Below the pieces are notes generated by a model that saw nothing but the letters and a program-made list of their open reading frames with translations, was not told where the DNA came from and did no database searches. This document shows positions 17,060-24,316 of a DNA stretch of 64,000 bases, piece by piece. The position numbers were made by a program, and so were the translations under genes. How positions within the stretch are numbered: the stretch's first letter is position 1; every line of letters starts with the position of its first letter. This DNA comes from a bacterium HR33. GTDB taxonomy: Bacteria; Gemmatimonadota; Gemmatimonadetes; Gemmatimonadales; GWC2-71-9. Where the stretch lies: positions 1,364,001 to 1,428,000 of the forward strand of contig BEIJ01000001.1 of assembly GCA_002923375.1 (NCBI GenBank), written 5' to 3'.

Positions 17060-17629
17060 CTAGCGCCTGAAGTCCACCCGCGGCGCTTCCCGAGCTTCGG
17101 GGGTCAGCACCTCGAAGTATTCCCGCTCGCGGGCGTTGATGAGTTTCGCGGTGATTACCTGGGGGAACTGCCTGATGTAGGCGTTGTACTCCCGCACCGC
17201 GTTGTTGTAGTCCTGCCGCGCCGTGGCGATTCGGTTCTCGGTGCCTTCGAGCTGATCTTGAAGCATCCGGAAATTCTCGTTGGCCTTTAGCTGGGGATAA
17301 TTCTCGGCGATAGCTATGAGCCGGCTTAGCGCGGCGGAGAGGCCCTGGTTGGCTTCAGCCATCTGTCTCAGATCGCCGCTTTGAAGAGCCCCGCCGAGTT
17401 TCGCTCGAGCTTCTGCCACGGCGGTGAAGATCTCTTCTTCGTGCTGGGCGTAGCCCCTTACCACCTCCACCAGGTTGGGTACCAGATCGGCCCTTCGCTG
17501 GAGTTGTACTTCTATCTGGCTTTTGTAGGCGTTCACCGCCTCGTCGAGTTGTTGGATCCGGTTGTAGCCGCACCCGGCCACCAGTCCGGCCGCGGCCAGG
17601 ATTGTCACAGTTCGCCTCATCGCCAACAT
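17060..17629 (-). CDS. lemA: LemA family protein
   Basis: A 189-residue LemA-fold protein: an N-terminal hydrophobic segment ending in V-A-G-C-G (possible lipobox), then a helical bundle with the family signature YNRIQQLDEAVNAYKSQIEV, QRRADLVPNLVEVVRGYA and YNNAVREYNAYIRQFP near residue 140. LemA proteins are membrane-attached and of poorly defined function, often encoded with TPM-domain proteins, as here. ATG at 17629 has GGAGAGGA just upstream; a second ATG lies three codons in. It is the last gene of the minus-strand TPM / nucleotidyltransferase / LemA set. Confidence 0.88.
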   Translation of the reverse strand: MLAMRRTVTILAAAGLVAGCGYNRIQQLDEAVNAYKSQIEVQLQRRADLVPNLVEVVRGYAQHEEEIFTAVAEARAKLGGALQSGDLRQMAEANQGLSAALSRLIAIAENYPQLKANENFRMLQDQLEGTENRIATARQDYNNAVREYNAYIRQFPQVITAKLINAREREYFEVLTPEAREAPRVDFRR

Positions 17630-17740
17630 GCTCCTCTCCCGCTATAGTTTCCGGTTGACCCGGCTTTCTCAAGAAGACAACGCCTCAGGGCGAAAACCCG
17701 GATTGCTGCTCCGGACCGAGCTAAAGTCAAGCCGGCCCGT

Positions 17741-18460
17741 CTAGGCCAGACTATCTATATGTAACACCAGTCGTTCGATTGCTTCCAGATAGCGGGCTGC
17801 AATGGGATCGTATGGCCCGAGTGGGGCCACCTTCTTGCCGGCGTTGCGATCCAAAGCCCAGCGAAACGCCTCCAGGTCCAGCCCCGCAATCGCCGAGGCC
17901 GACTGTACCAGTGCTTCCGGAGTGCGGGGCGGAGCCTCGCCGGCTACCCGTACCAGCGCGCGGAAGACCACGAGAAAGCTCCTGAACGAGCTCTCTACCA
18001 GCCTGCTCAACGCTTTGCCGTCTGCCTCGGTGGCGGCGTAGTGCGCTCGGAGCTGGAGCAGCTTTTGCCGCGCCTCGCGCTCCAACTGAGCCCTGAGGTG
18101 GGTGCGTTCCACTTTGATGTCGCCGAAGGGGCTGGAACCGCGCAGCACTCGGTGTGCTTCCTTCATGTCCTCGATCTCCATAGGGAAGACGTCCGCCGAG
18201 GCCCTGAAGCCCGCTTCGCTGAAAATCCAAGGGGGCGGCTGGCCCCGCCTCACCCAATTGCGGACTGCATCTCCCAAAGGCCTCAGCGTGGCCGGTGTCA
18301 CCTCCCGCAGTATCATCAGGAGATTGAGGTCGGATCGTTCGGGATCGAAATCTCCTCTCGCCGCCGAACCGTAGAGGATGAGGGACACCAGATTGTCTCC
18401 CGAGGCGCGGCTCACCTCCTCTGCGAACCGTTCTAGCTCCTTTAACGGATCCCGGGTCAT
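17741..18460 (-). CDS. Nucleotidyltransferase-domain protein (incomplete active site)
   Basis: A 239-residue protein with the pol-beta-type minimal nucleotidyltransferase signature GSAARGDFDPERSDLNLL at residues 31-48. The usual D-x-D pair is D44-L-N46, so the second metal carboxylate is Asn. The C-terminal ~120 residues are helical with conserved Arg/His positions and may be a HEPN-like or substrate domain, but no clear motif identifies it. It sits 6 bases after the TPM gene and 111 bases before lemA on the same strand. It may modify a protein or RNA, or be a non-catalytic relative. Confidence 0.7.
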   Translation of the reverse strand: MTRDPLKELERFAEEVSRASGDNLVSLILYGSAARGDFDPERSDLNLLMILREVTPATLRPLGDAVRNWVRRGQPPPWIFSEAGFRASADVFPMEIEDMKEAHRVLRGSSPFGDIKVERTHLRAQLEREARQKLLQLRAHYAATEADGKALSRLVESSFRSFLVVFRALVRVAGEAPPRTPEALVQSASAIAGLDLEAFRWALDRNAGKKVAPLGPYDPIAARYLEAIERLVLHIDSLA

Positions 18461-18466
18461 GGTGCG

Positions 18467-19333
18467 CTAGAACTTGCCCGATGCACCGCCGCCTGAGAAG
18501 CCCCCGCCGCCTCCGAACCCTCCAAAACCGCCCCCAAAGCCCCCCAACCCCCCCCCCCAGCCCCCGCCAAACCAGCCTCCCCTGCTATGCCTCCCGCTTC
18601 GGCGTTCTCCCAGCAACGCTCCGAGGAGAATCCATTCCAGGGGACTGGGCCCGTAGTAAAGCGTGCCGCGGCTTCCGCCGTAAATCCTGGCGTAGCGGCG
18701 AGAAGCTCCGGCCAGCACCAGAAACAAAATGACCGGTAAGAGCAGAAAAAAGATCGCTACCCAGGCCGGCATCGGGCTGCTCGGCTGAACTGCAGGGCCC
18801 GGCTGCTGGGCGATCGCCCCGGTGAGCTCGAATCCGAACTCCTCCGCATATGCCTCGGCCAAAAGCTGAACCCCCACTACCAGTCCCGCCGCATAACTCC
18901 CGGTGCGTACAGCCGCTTCCCCTATGGCGTCCCTTATCCGCCCGGCGCGAGCATCGGTTATAAAGCCCTCGGCTCCGGTGCCGGTGGCAATGGCAAGCTC
19001 TGCCTGGCCGTCTCCCGGGCGCCGGCCGGGCTTGAGGAGCAATACCACACCGGCGTTTCTCGCCCGATCACCGGGCCCGCCCCGAGCCCCCACACCCCAC
19101 TGCCGGCCGATGTCGCGGGCCACCTCGATCGACGGGCGGCCGCCGAGATCCGGCAGTGTAACCACCACGATCTGCCCCCCGGACTTGGAGCGCACCTCCT
19201 CGATCAAGGCCAGCATAGCCCGCTCGGATGCCGGGTCTATGACGTTCGCGAAGTCGTTGACGAACCCCACCGGCTGGGGGATCTGAAGCTGGACTGCCAG
19301 CGCGAGGGCCGGAACGATAGCTAGCGGGTGCAT
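18467..19333 (-). CDS. TPM-domain membrane protein (YgcG family)
   Basis: A 288-residue protein: signal sequence (residues 1-18), a TPM domain (residues ~20-150) with VGFVNDFANVIDP at its start, GGQIVVVTLPDLGG and a R-N-A-G-V-V-L-L-L strand, one membrane helix (AIFFLLLPVILFLVLAG, near residue 195) and a C-terminal tail of Gly/Phe/Trp repeats ending S-G-G-G-A-S-G-K-F. This architecture is typical of YgcG-like proteins. The domain is periplasmic or extracytoplasmic. It heads the operon with the nucleotidyltransferase and LemA. The Gly-rich tail creates a proline-rich antisense frame that should be ignored. Confidence 0.85.
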   Translation of the reverse strand: MHPLAIVPALALAVQLQIPQPVGFVNDFANVIDPASERAMLALIEEVRSKSGGQIVVVTLPDLGGRPSIEVARDIGRQWGVGARGGPGDRARNAGVVLLLKPGRRPGDGQAELAIATGTGAEGFITDARAGRIRDAIGEAAVRTGSYAAGLVVGVQLLAEAYAEEFGFELTGAIAQQPGPAVQPSSPMPAWVAIFFLLLPVILFLVLAGASRRYARIYGGSRGTLYYGPSPLEWILLGALLGERRSGRHSRGGWFGGGWGGGLGGFGGGFGGFGGGGGFSGGGASGKF

Positions 19334-19443
19334 GACGTCGAAGCTTTGCCCAAGTTAACCAACTCGTGCCGGTACGCCTACCCGCGGCTGCTGAGGTGGG
19401 GTTTGGTTCTGGGCGCGGACGCGAACGCAGCGGTGTAGACTAG

Positions 19444-19472
19444 TTGACATTTAGACGGCAGGTTGTGATCAT
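19444..19472 (+). promoter_or_regulatory. Possible promoter of the vapBC pair
   Basis: A consensus TTGACA at 19444-19449 is followed 17 bases later by GATCAT (19467-19472), a poor -10. No Shine-Dalgarno sequence precedes the ATG at 19481 (upstream bases are ATTTTTATGT), so a near-leaderless transcript is possible. Confidence 0.25.
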
Positions 19473-19480
19473 TTTTATGT

Positions 19481-19714
19481 ATGAAGAGAACCACGTTGGT
19501 GCTCGACCGAGATTTGCACCGGCGCCTCAAGGAGCTGGCGGCGGCGGAGGGAAAGACTTTCCAGGCCGTGGTCAACGAGCTGTTGCGAAGGGCGCTGGCT
19601 GCCAGCCAGAAAGGCCGGTTCAAGCTCGAGATTACGGGTTGGGAGGCGGTAGAGCAGCCCGGGGTTGACATCCTAGATCGGGACAAGTTGTTCGACTTGA
19701 TGAACGGTCGGTGA
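19481..19714 (+). CDS. VapB-like antitoxin (ribbon-helix-helix)
   Basis: A 77-residue protein. Residues 1-42 fit a ribbon-helix-helix DNA-binding domain: the TTLVLDRDLHRRLKELAA strand-helix, then KTFQAVVNELLRRALA. The C-terminal ~35 residues carry acidic and aromatic residues (GWEAVEQPGVDILDRDKLF) that would thread along the toxin. It is followed 4 bases later by a PIN-domain toxin, the normal antitoxin-toxin order, and the complex is expected to repress its own promoter. Confidence 0.8.
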   Translation: MKRTTLVLDRDLHRRLKELAAAEGKTFQAVVNELLRRALAASQKGRFKLEITGWEAVEQPGVDILDRDKLFDLMNGR

Positions 19715-19718
19715 GCGG

Positions 19719-20153
19719 GTGCGGGCGGTCGATACCAACGTACTCATCTACACCGAGGTCGTTTCCAGCCGCCATCACGCGCGGGCCCGGAAGGTGTTGC
19801 AGGACCTCGCCGAAGGCGGGGCAGCCTGGGCTATTCCGTGGCCCTGCATATACGAGTTTTTGCGAGTAGTTACCCACCCGAGGGTTTTCTATCCGCCGGT
19901 GCCGGTGGAGTTGGCTCTTGAGGACCTGGAGCAGATTTTGGCTTCGCCCTCCCTCTTGTTACTGAGCGAGACTGCTCGGCACGGAGAGGTAATGTCACGG
20001 GTAGTTCGGGACGCAGGAGTCAGCGGCAATCTGATTCACGACGCGCACATCGTGGCGCTCTGCCTGGAGCACGGAGTGAGCGAGCTTTTGACCGGGGATC
20101 GAGACTTTTCCCGGTTCAAAGGGATCAAGGTGGTGGATCCTTTTGCGACCTAG
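19719..20153 (+). CDS. VapC-like PIN-domain toxin
   Basis: A 144-residue PIN-domain ribonuclease. The acidic metal-binding set is visible: D5 in V-D-T-N-V-L-I-Y, a middle Glu in PCIYEFLRVV near residue 46, Asp in NLIHDAHIVALCLEHG near residue 107, and the C-terminal LLTGDRDFSRF near 128. Such toxins cleave tRNA or rRNA. Start GTG at 19719. The protein is intact, so the pair is probably functional. Its stop overlaps the convergent radical-SAM gene by 4 bases. Confidence 0.88.
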   Translation: MRAVDTNVLIYTEVVSSRHHARARKVLQDLAEGGAAWAIPWPCIYEFLRVVTHPRVFYPPVPVELALEDLEQILASPSLLLLSETARHGEVMSRVVRDAGVSGNLIHDAHIVALCLEHGVSELLTGDRDFSRFKGIKVVDPFAT

Positions 20154-21133
20154 AACCAGGCCAATCTGCGCCGCAGGCGGGGGTGGGGTCGCCGCTCGTC
20201 GAGACGTTTCAGTCCGAGGTCCCGGGCTATAGCCTTCGCTTCTTCGAATTCGCGGCTAGTCAGCCGGCGGTTGATCTCGGGGTATTGGGCCGCGCTCACC
20301 TTCCCGGCCGGATAGTACTGGTCCATGAGATTGACGTAGGTATCAGGGCCGAGCTCGGTAGCGATCCACTCCAATATGGCTCGGGTCTCGTCCAGGCACC
20401 CCGGCATCACCAGATGGCGTATCAAGAGTCCCCTCTTGGCCAGGCCGTCGGCGTCCAGGATCAAGGGTCCCACCTGCCGGTGCATTTCCTTGATCGCTGC
20501 CCGGGCTGCCTCGGGGTAGTCTTCCGCTTTGAGATAGACCTTGCTTCGCTCCGGGCTCCAGTACTTGAAGTCTGGCATGTAGATGTCCACGATCCCGTCC
20601 ATCAACTCGAGGCTTTCCATCGAGTCGTAGGCGCTGGTGTTGTAAACGATGGGAAGGTTGAGTCCTTGGGGTATCGCCACGGCCAGAGCCTCGACTATCT
20701 GGGGCACCACGTGTTCCGGCGTGACGAAGTTGATGTTGTGGCACCCCATGGCTTGGAGTTCCAGCATCATGGCGGCGATCTGTTCGGGCCGGTGACCCGG
20801 GGCTGCGGTGGGCTTGATGGCCTGGCTGATGTCGAAGTTTTGGCAGAAGACGCATCTCAGATTGCAATGGGCGAAGAAGATGGTGCCGGACCCGTTCCAG
20901 CCCCGCAGGCAGTCTTCCTCACCGAAGTGCGGGAAGTAGCTGCTCACCACCGCGTACCGCCCGGTCTTGCAAGCGGCCCATTTGTCTTCCAGGCGGTTGA
21001 CCCGGCAGTCCCGGGGGCAGGCCCGGCAGTCGGCTAGGGAGGCGAGGGCGCGTTGCACCCGCTCCTCCAGTTCCCGGCGCGACAAATAGGCGTACGCTGG
21101 CCGGAAGGTCGCTGCGGTCGCTGACGCCGTCAT
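20150..21133 (-). CDS. Radical SAM protein, PflA-related (COG1313-like)
   Basis: A 327-residue protein with the radical-SAM cluster motif CNLRCVFCQN (C-x3-C-x2-C) near residue 91, preceded by a Cys-rich segment (CRACPRDC near residue 36, CKTG near 55) that may hold a second cluster or structural metal. Downstream are M-G-C-H-N-I-N-F-V-T-P-E-H and L-P-I-V-Y-N-T-S-A-Y-D-S, conserved in the uncharacterised PflA-like group. No glycyl-radical enzyme gene is near, so calling it a pyruvate-formate-lyase activase would be an over-reading. It diverges from the cupin gene. Confidence 0.85.
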   Translation of the reverse strand: MTASATAATFRPAYAYLSRRELEERVQRALASLADCRACPRDCRVNRLEDKWAACKTGRYAVVSSYFPHFGEEDCLRGWNGSGTIFFAHCNLRCVFCQNFDISQAIKPTAAPGHRPEQIAAMMLELQAMGCHNINFVTPEHVVPQIVEALAVAIPQGLNLPIVYNTSAYDSMESLELMDGIVDIYMPDFKYWSPERSKVYLKAEDYPEAARAAIKEMHRQVGPLILDADGLAKRGLLIRHLVMPGCLDETRAILEWIATELGPDTYVNLMDQYYPAGKVSAAQYPEINRRLTSREFEEAKAIARDLGLKRLDERRPHPRLRRRLAWF

Positions 21134-21308
21134 GATAACCGTAGGAAATCTGAGGTCTTTTGCGGTTTATGGGAAGCCAGGCGATGGCGAATCCCACGCG
21201 ACTGGTCTCTAGCCCGAGCCAGTGTGCAAGCCGCGGTTGACTCTACCCGTGCCGTGCGGGTACTGTAATCGCCCTAAGAGCCGAAACTTTGATTCAGTGG
21301 GAGGATCC

Positions 21309-21656
21309 GTGGAGCTGCCGTACCGAGTGGAAAAACCCTGGGGCTACGAGCTGGTCTGGGCCAGGACCGACCGCTACGTGGGGAAGATCATTCACATCGA
21401 GCCCGGCCATCTGCTGAGCCTCCAGTATCACAACCAGAAAGACGAGACCATATTCGTCCTTAGAGGGGAGATCATCTTCCGCATCAAGGAAGGCGAAAAG
21501 CTGGTGGAGCGCAGAATGCGCGAAGGTGAGAGTTGTCACATCCCGCCTCTCACCGTCCACCAGATGGAGGCGGTAAGCTCGGCCGACCTCTTGGAAGCGT
21601 CCACTCCCGAGCTGGACGACGTGGTCCGACTGGAAGACCGCTACGGCAGGGTGTAA
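21309..21656 (+). CDS. Cupin protein, phosphomannose isomerase type II-like
   Basis: A 115-residue single-domain cupin. YRVEKPWGYELVW and GHLLSLQYHNQKDETIFVLRGEI match the cupin half of type II mannose-6-phosphate isomerase / mannose-1-phosphate guanylyltransferase proteins, with the metal ligands His, Glu and a later His in I-P-P-L-T-V-H-Q-M. Start GTG 21309 is chosen over the frame start at 21222 because GGGAGGA lies just before it and the fold begins there. The next gene, 15 bases on, is a sugar nucleotidyltransferase, so the pair probably serves nucleotide-sugar synthesis. Confidence 0.82.
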   Translation: MELPYRVEKPWGYELVWARTDRYVGKIIHIEPGHLLSLQYHNQKDETIFVLRGEIIFRIKEGEKLVERRMREGESCHIPPLTVHQMEAVSSADLLEASTPELDDVVRLEDRYGRV

Positions 21657-21671
21657 CGCTCGGGCGTACCC

Positions 21672-22655
21672 ATGAAAGTCATTCTACCGCTCGCCGGCAA
21701 AGGCACCCGATTGCTCCCGCTCACCAACTACGTGCCCAAGCCCCTGGTTCGGGTGGCAGGCCGTCCGGTGATGGACTGGGTGATGGACAACCTGGAAGGC
21801 CTGGACGTTGAAGAATTGATCTTCATCACCGGGCATCTGAAGGAACAGGTCGAGGAATACGCGCGCCGCAACTATCACAAGCCGATGCGCTTTATCGAGC
21901 AGAAGGTGCAGGACGGCACCGCCGGAGCGGTGGGGCTGGCCGAGCCCTACGTGAACGGCCCGGTGCTGATCGTCTTCGTGGATACGCTGTTCAGAGCCGA
22001 CCTTTCGCTGGCCAGGACAACGGACGCCGACGGTATAATCTGGGCGAGCGAGGTGGAAGACTATAGGCGTTTTGGCGTGGTGGTCACCGACGAAGCGGGC
22101 TACATGCTGCGCATCGTGGAGAAACCGTCGGAGCCGATTTCTCGCCTGGCCAACATCGGGGTCTACTACATCCGGGACTGGAAAACTCTGTTCGAGGGAA
22201 TTCGCTGGGCCAAAGAGCGCCCTCCTCTGAAGGGCGAATGGTTCCTGACCGACGCTTTCCAATACATGATAGACCAGGGGCGGCGGCTTTACACCGCGCG
22301 GGCCACGGACTGGTACGATTGCGGCAAGCTGGAAACGCTCCTGGAGACCAACTTCCATCTGCTGAAAAGCGGGCACAGCCGGCGCCCCCCTGACCAATCC
22401 GGCGTGACGATCGTAGATCCCGTGCATGTCGCCGAAGGAGCGCAGCTTTCCGACTGCACCATAGGGCCCAATGTGACGATCGAGAGCGGTGCGGAGATCA
22501 GCGGGAGCGTGCTGGCCCACACCCTGGTGGGCCGCGGAGCCAGGGTAAAGAACTCTCGCCTAGTGCGATGTTTGGTGGGTGATGGCACCACCCTGGAAGG
22601 ACAAGATCTGGAGGGCTTCATAGCTGCGGGTAACGAGTTGGCCCCTGCCCCCTAA
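21672..22655 (+). CDS. Sugar-phosphate nucleotidyltransferase with hexapeptide tail
   Basis: A 327-residue protein. The N-terminal ~235 residues are a nucleotidyltransferase domain: LAGKGTRLLPLTNYVPKPLV at residue 7 binds the nucleotide, followed by DGTAGAVGLAEP near residue 79 and V-F-V-D-T-L near residue 97. The E-K-P-S-E-P stretch and G-E-W-F-L-T-D-A resemble glucose-1-phosphate thymidylyl/uridylyltransferases. The C-terminal ~70 residues read as left-handed beta-helix turns (VTIVDPVHVAEGAQLSDCTI and following), which could be an acyltransferase-like or oligomerisation part. The actual sugar and nucleotide cannot be told. Confidence 0.85.
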   Translation: MKVILPLAGKGTRLLPLTNYVPKPLVRVAGRPVMDWVMDNLEGLDVEELIFITGHLKEQVEEYARRNYHKPMRFIEQKVQDGTAGAVGLAEPYVNGPVLIVFVDTLFRADLSLARTTDADGIIWASEVEDYRRFGVVVTDEAGYMLRIVEKPSEPISRLANIGVYYIRDWKTLFEGIRWAKERPPLKGEWFLTDAFQYMIDQGRRLYTARATDWYDCGKLETLLETNFHLLKSGHSRRPPDQSGVTIVDPVHVAEGAQLSDCTIGPNVTIESGAEISGSVLAHTLVGRGARVKNSRLVRCLVGDGTTLEGQDLEGFIAAGNELAPAP

Positions 22656-22737
22656 GCCCTCTTCCGGCCCCGGGTCTCTTGCCAGTACCCACGCTGCGTA
22701 ACATTTTGTTCCGGCTCCGTATCGGTCGTGGCACGAT

Positions 22738-24084
22738 TTGATCCTCGTTCTCGAGTTTTCTAGAGCTTTTTCAGAGGACTTGAAGGCCCTAGCCTCGAGT
22801 TTGGGTGCAGCGGCGGAGTTTTCCCAACCGCAAGGAGCTGCCAATGTGCGGTTCGACCGAGCTGCGGCCGTAGTGCTGGCGTGCCCGGGTACTGAGCGCG
22901 AGGCGCTGGAATGGGTGGCTTCATGCCCGGAGCCCGAGGCGGGGCATTTGTTCGCCGTGGGCCGGGATCCCAGTAGGCGGCTGGCTTTGGACTTTGTGAA
23001 TCGCGGCGCGCGCGATTATTTCGTCCTCCCCGACGATGCGGAGCTTGTTCAGAATGCCCTGGAGTCCGCGGTAGCCCGTTTCCGGGAACGGGGTCGTCTA
23101 GAGCGACTAGATCGGGCTGATCTCGAAGTCTTCCAGCGGATCGTTGGAGAGAGCCCGCCGATCAAGCAGGTGCTGAAGCAAGCAGAACGCTTGCTTCGCC
23201 ACAGCAGTGCGACCGCCTTGATCATGGGGGAGACGGGCACGGGCAAGGAGCTTCTGGCGCGTGCGATCCATGACGGGGGTCCTCGCCGTCATGCTCCTTT
23301 CGTGGCGCTCAACTGTTCCGCGCTTCCGGGCGAGCTTATCGAGTCCGAGCTGTTCGGGCACGAAAAAGGAGCTTTCACGGACGCCCACGCCGCCAAGCCC
23401 GGTTTGTTCGAAGTGGCGGACGGGGGAACTCTGTTTCTGGACGAAGTGGGCACGCTCCCGCTGTCCGTGCAGGCCAAGCTCCTCCGCGTCCTCGAGGACA
23501 TGGAGATACGCCGAGTCGGCGGCACCCGGGCCAGAAAGGTGGACGTTAGGATCATAGCAGCGACCAACGACGATCTTTCCAGGCGGGTTGCGGAGGGAAG
23601 TTTCCGGGAAGATTTGTACTATCGGCTGGCGGTTGTGACGCTGGAGCTTCCTCCTCTCAGGGATCGCGGCGACGACGTGATACTGATCGCCGAGCGGCTC
23701 TTGAAGGATCTCTGCCGGCGTCACGGGCTTCCGGTGCCGGTATTGGACGAAGTGCTGAAGCGCCGCCTGCGCGAGCATTCCTGGCCCGGCAATGTGCGGG
23801 AGCTGAAAAACGCCATAGAGCGCGCCCTCCTGCTCTCGCCTCCTGGAGAGTTGGCTGCTTCAGAGTTGGTTCTTAAACCCGCAGCCGGCCAGAACCGGGA
23901 CAGAGCCGCCGGGTCGGGTCCCGAGGCGGAAGCTCTTCCGTTCCCCGCAAAGCTGGACGAAATCGTGGCTGCTGCAGCCCGCAAGATGCTCCAGCTTTGT
24001 CAAGGCAATCGTTCCGAAGCTGCTCGCAGACTGGGCATTTCCCGCCCGAGGCTTAGACGCATATTGCAAGAAGGCCCGGAATGA
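22738..24084 (+). CDS. Sigma-54-dependent transcriptional activator (EBP) with a degenerate receiver
   Basis: A 448-residue NtrC-type activator. Residues 1-120 have receiver-like length and pattern, but the phosphoacceptor strand reads A-A-A-V-V-L-A-C-P-G, with no Asp, so it is probably not phosphorylated. The AAA+ domain has Walker A GETGTGKE (~163-170), the sigma-54 contact loop GAFTDA (~211-216; usual GAFTGA), Walker B TLFLDE (~232) and the R-I-I-A-A-T-N sensor. The C-terminal helix-turn-helix (SEAARRLGISRPRLRRIL) is of the Fis type. Start TTG 22738 lacks a clear Shine-Dalgarno. Two matching dyads and a sigma-54 promoter follow the gene, so it most likely controls the pilin operon. Confidence 0.93.
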   Translation: MILVLEFSRAFSEDLKALASSLGAAAEFSQPQGAANVRFDRAAAVVLACPGTEREALEWVASCPEPEAGHLFAVGRDPSRRLALDFVNRGARDYFVLPDDAELVQNALESAVARFRERGRLERLDRADLEVFQRIVGESPPIKQVLKQAERLLRHSSATALIMGETGTGKELLARAIHDGGPRRHAPFVALNCSALPGELIESELFGHEKGAFTDAHAAKPGLFEVADGGTLFLDEVGTLPLSVQAKLLRVLEDMEIRRVGGTRARKVDVRIIAATNDDLSRRVAEGSFREDLYYRLAVVTLELPPLRDRGDDVILIAERLLKDLCRRHGLPVPVLDEVLKRRLREHSWPGNVRELKNAIERALLLSPPGELAASELVLKPAAGQNRDRAAGSGPEAEALPFPAKLDEIVAAAARKMLQLCQGNRSEAARRLGISRPRLRRILQEGPE

Positions 24085-24116
24085 TGCATTCCGCCTAGCT
24101 GGAACGATTCGTTCCA
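24077..24116. promoter_or_regulatory. Tandem dyad sites, probable binding sites of the upstream EBP
   Basis: Two 15-bp dyads share the form GGAAYGATKCRTTCC. Site 1 is GGAATGATGCATTCC at 24078-24092 (7-bp arms with flanking C and G at 24077 and 24093). Site 2 is GGAACGATTCGTTCC at 24101-24115, with 8-bp arms including flanking T and A. Their centres are 23 bases apart, about two helical turns, and lie about 145-165 bases upstream of a -24/-12 promoter. Site 1 overlaps the activator's stop codon. This is the standard layout of enhancer sites for a sigma-54 activator. Confidence 0.75.
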
Positions 24117-24240
24117 TGCCGGGACCTGCCGCTCTCCTCTTCGAAGCTCGTCTTATAGGCTACAAGTCCTTGCCGCTGTTACGGTTAACCTAGAGCGATC
24201 GTAAAGGGCATAGTCTGTGCGCCGGAGTGCTGCGGTGGGC

Positions 24241-24256
24241 CGGCACGGGTTGTGCT
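24241..24256 (+). promoter_or_regulatory. Sigma-54 (-24/-12) promoter of the pilin operon
   Basis: CGGCACGGGTTGTGCT matches the consensus TGGCACG-N4-TTGC-W at all but two fixed bases. The invariant GG (24242-24243) and GC (24254-24255) have the required 10 bases between them. Transcription would start near 24267, about 50 bases before the lipoprotein gene start at 24317. Confidence 0.75.
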
Positions 24257-24316
24257 ACAGGTGCAGGCCGAGAGGGCCGGGCCAGTCTCGGGTCAATCAG
24301 TAACGGGAGGCAGACC

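Noticed and set aside
18474-18656. Proline-rich plus-strand frame (about 60 codons)
   Set aside because: It is only the antisense of the Gly-rich tail of the TPM protein.
20150-21133. Radical-SAM protein as pyruvate formate-lyase activase
   Set aside because: Cluster motif and fold fit, but no pyruvate formate-lyase or other glycyl-radical enzyme is near and the N-terminal Cys-rich segment differs. Left as PflA-related.
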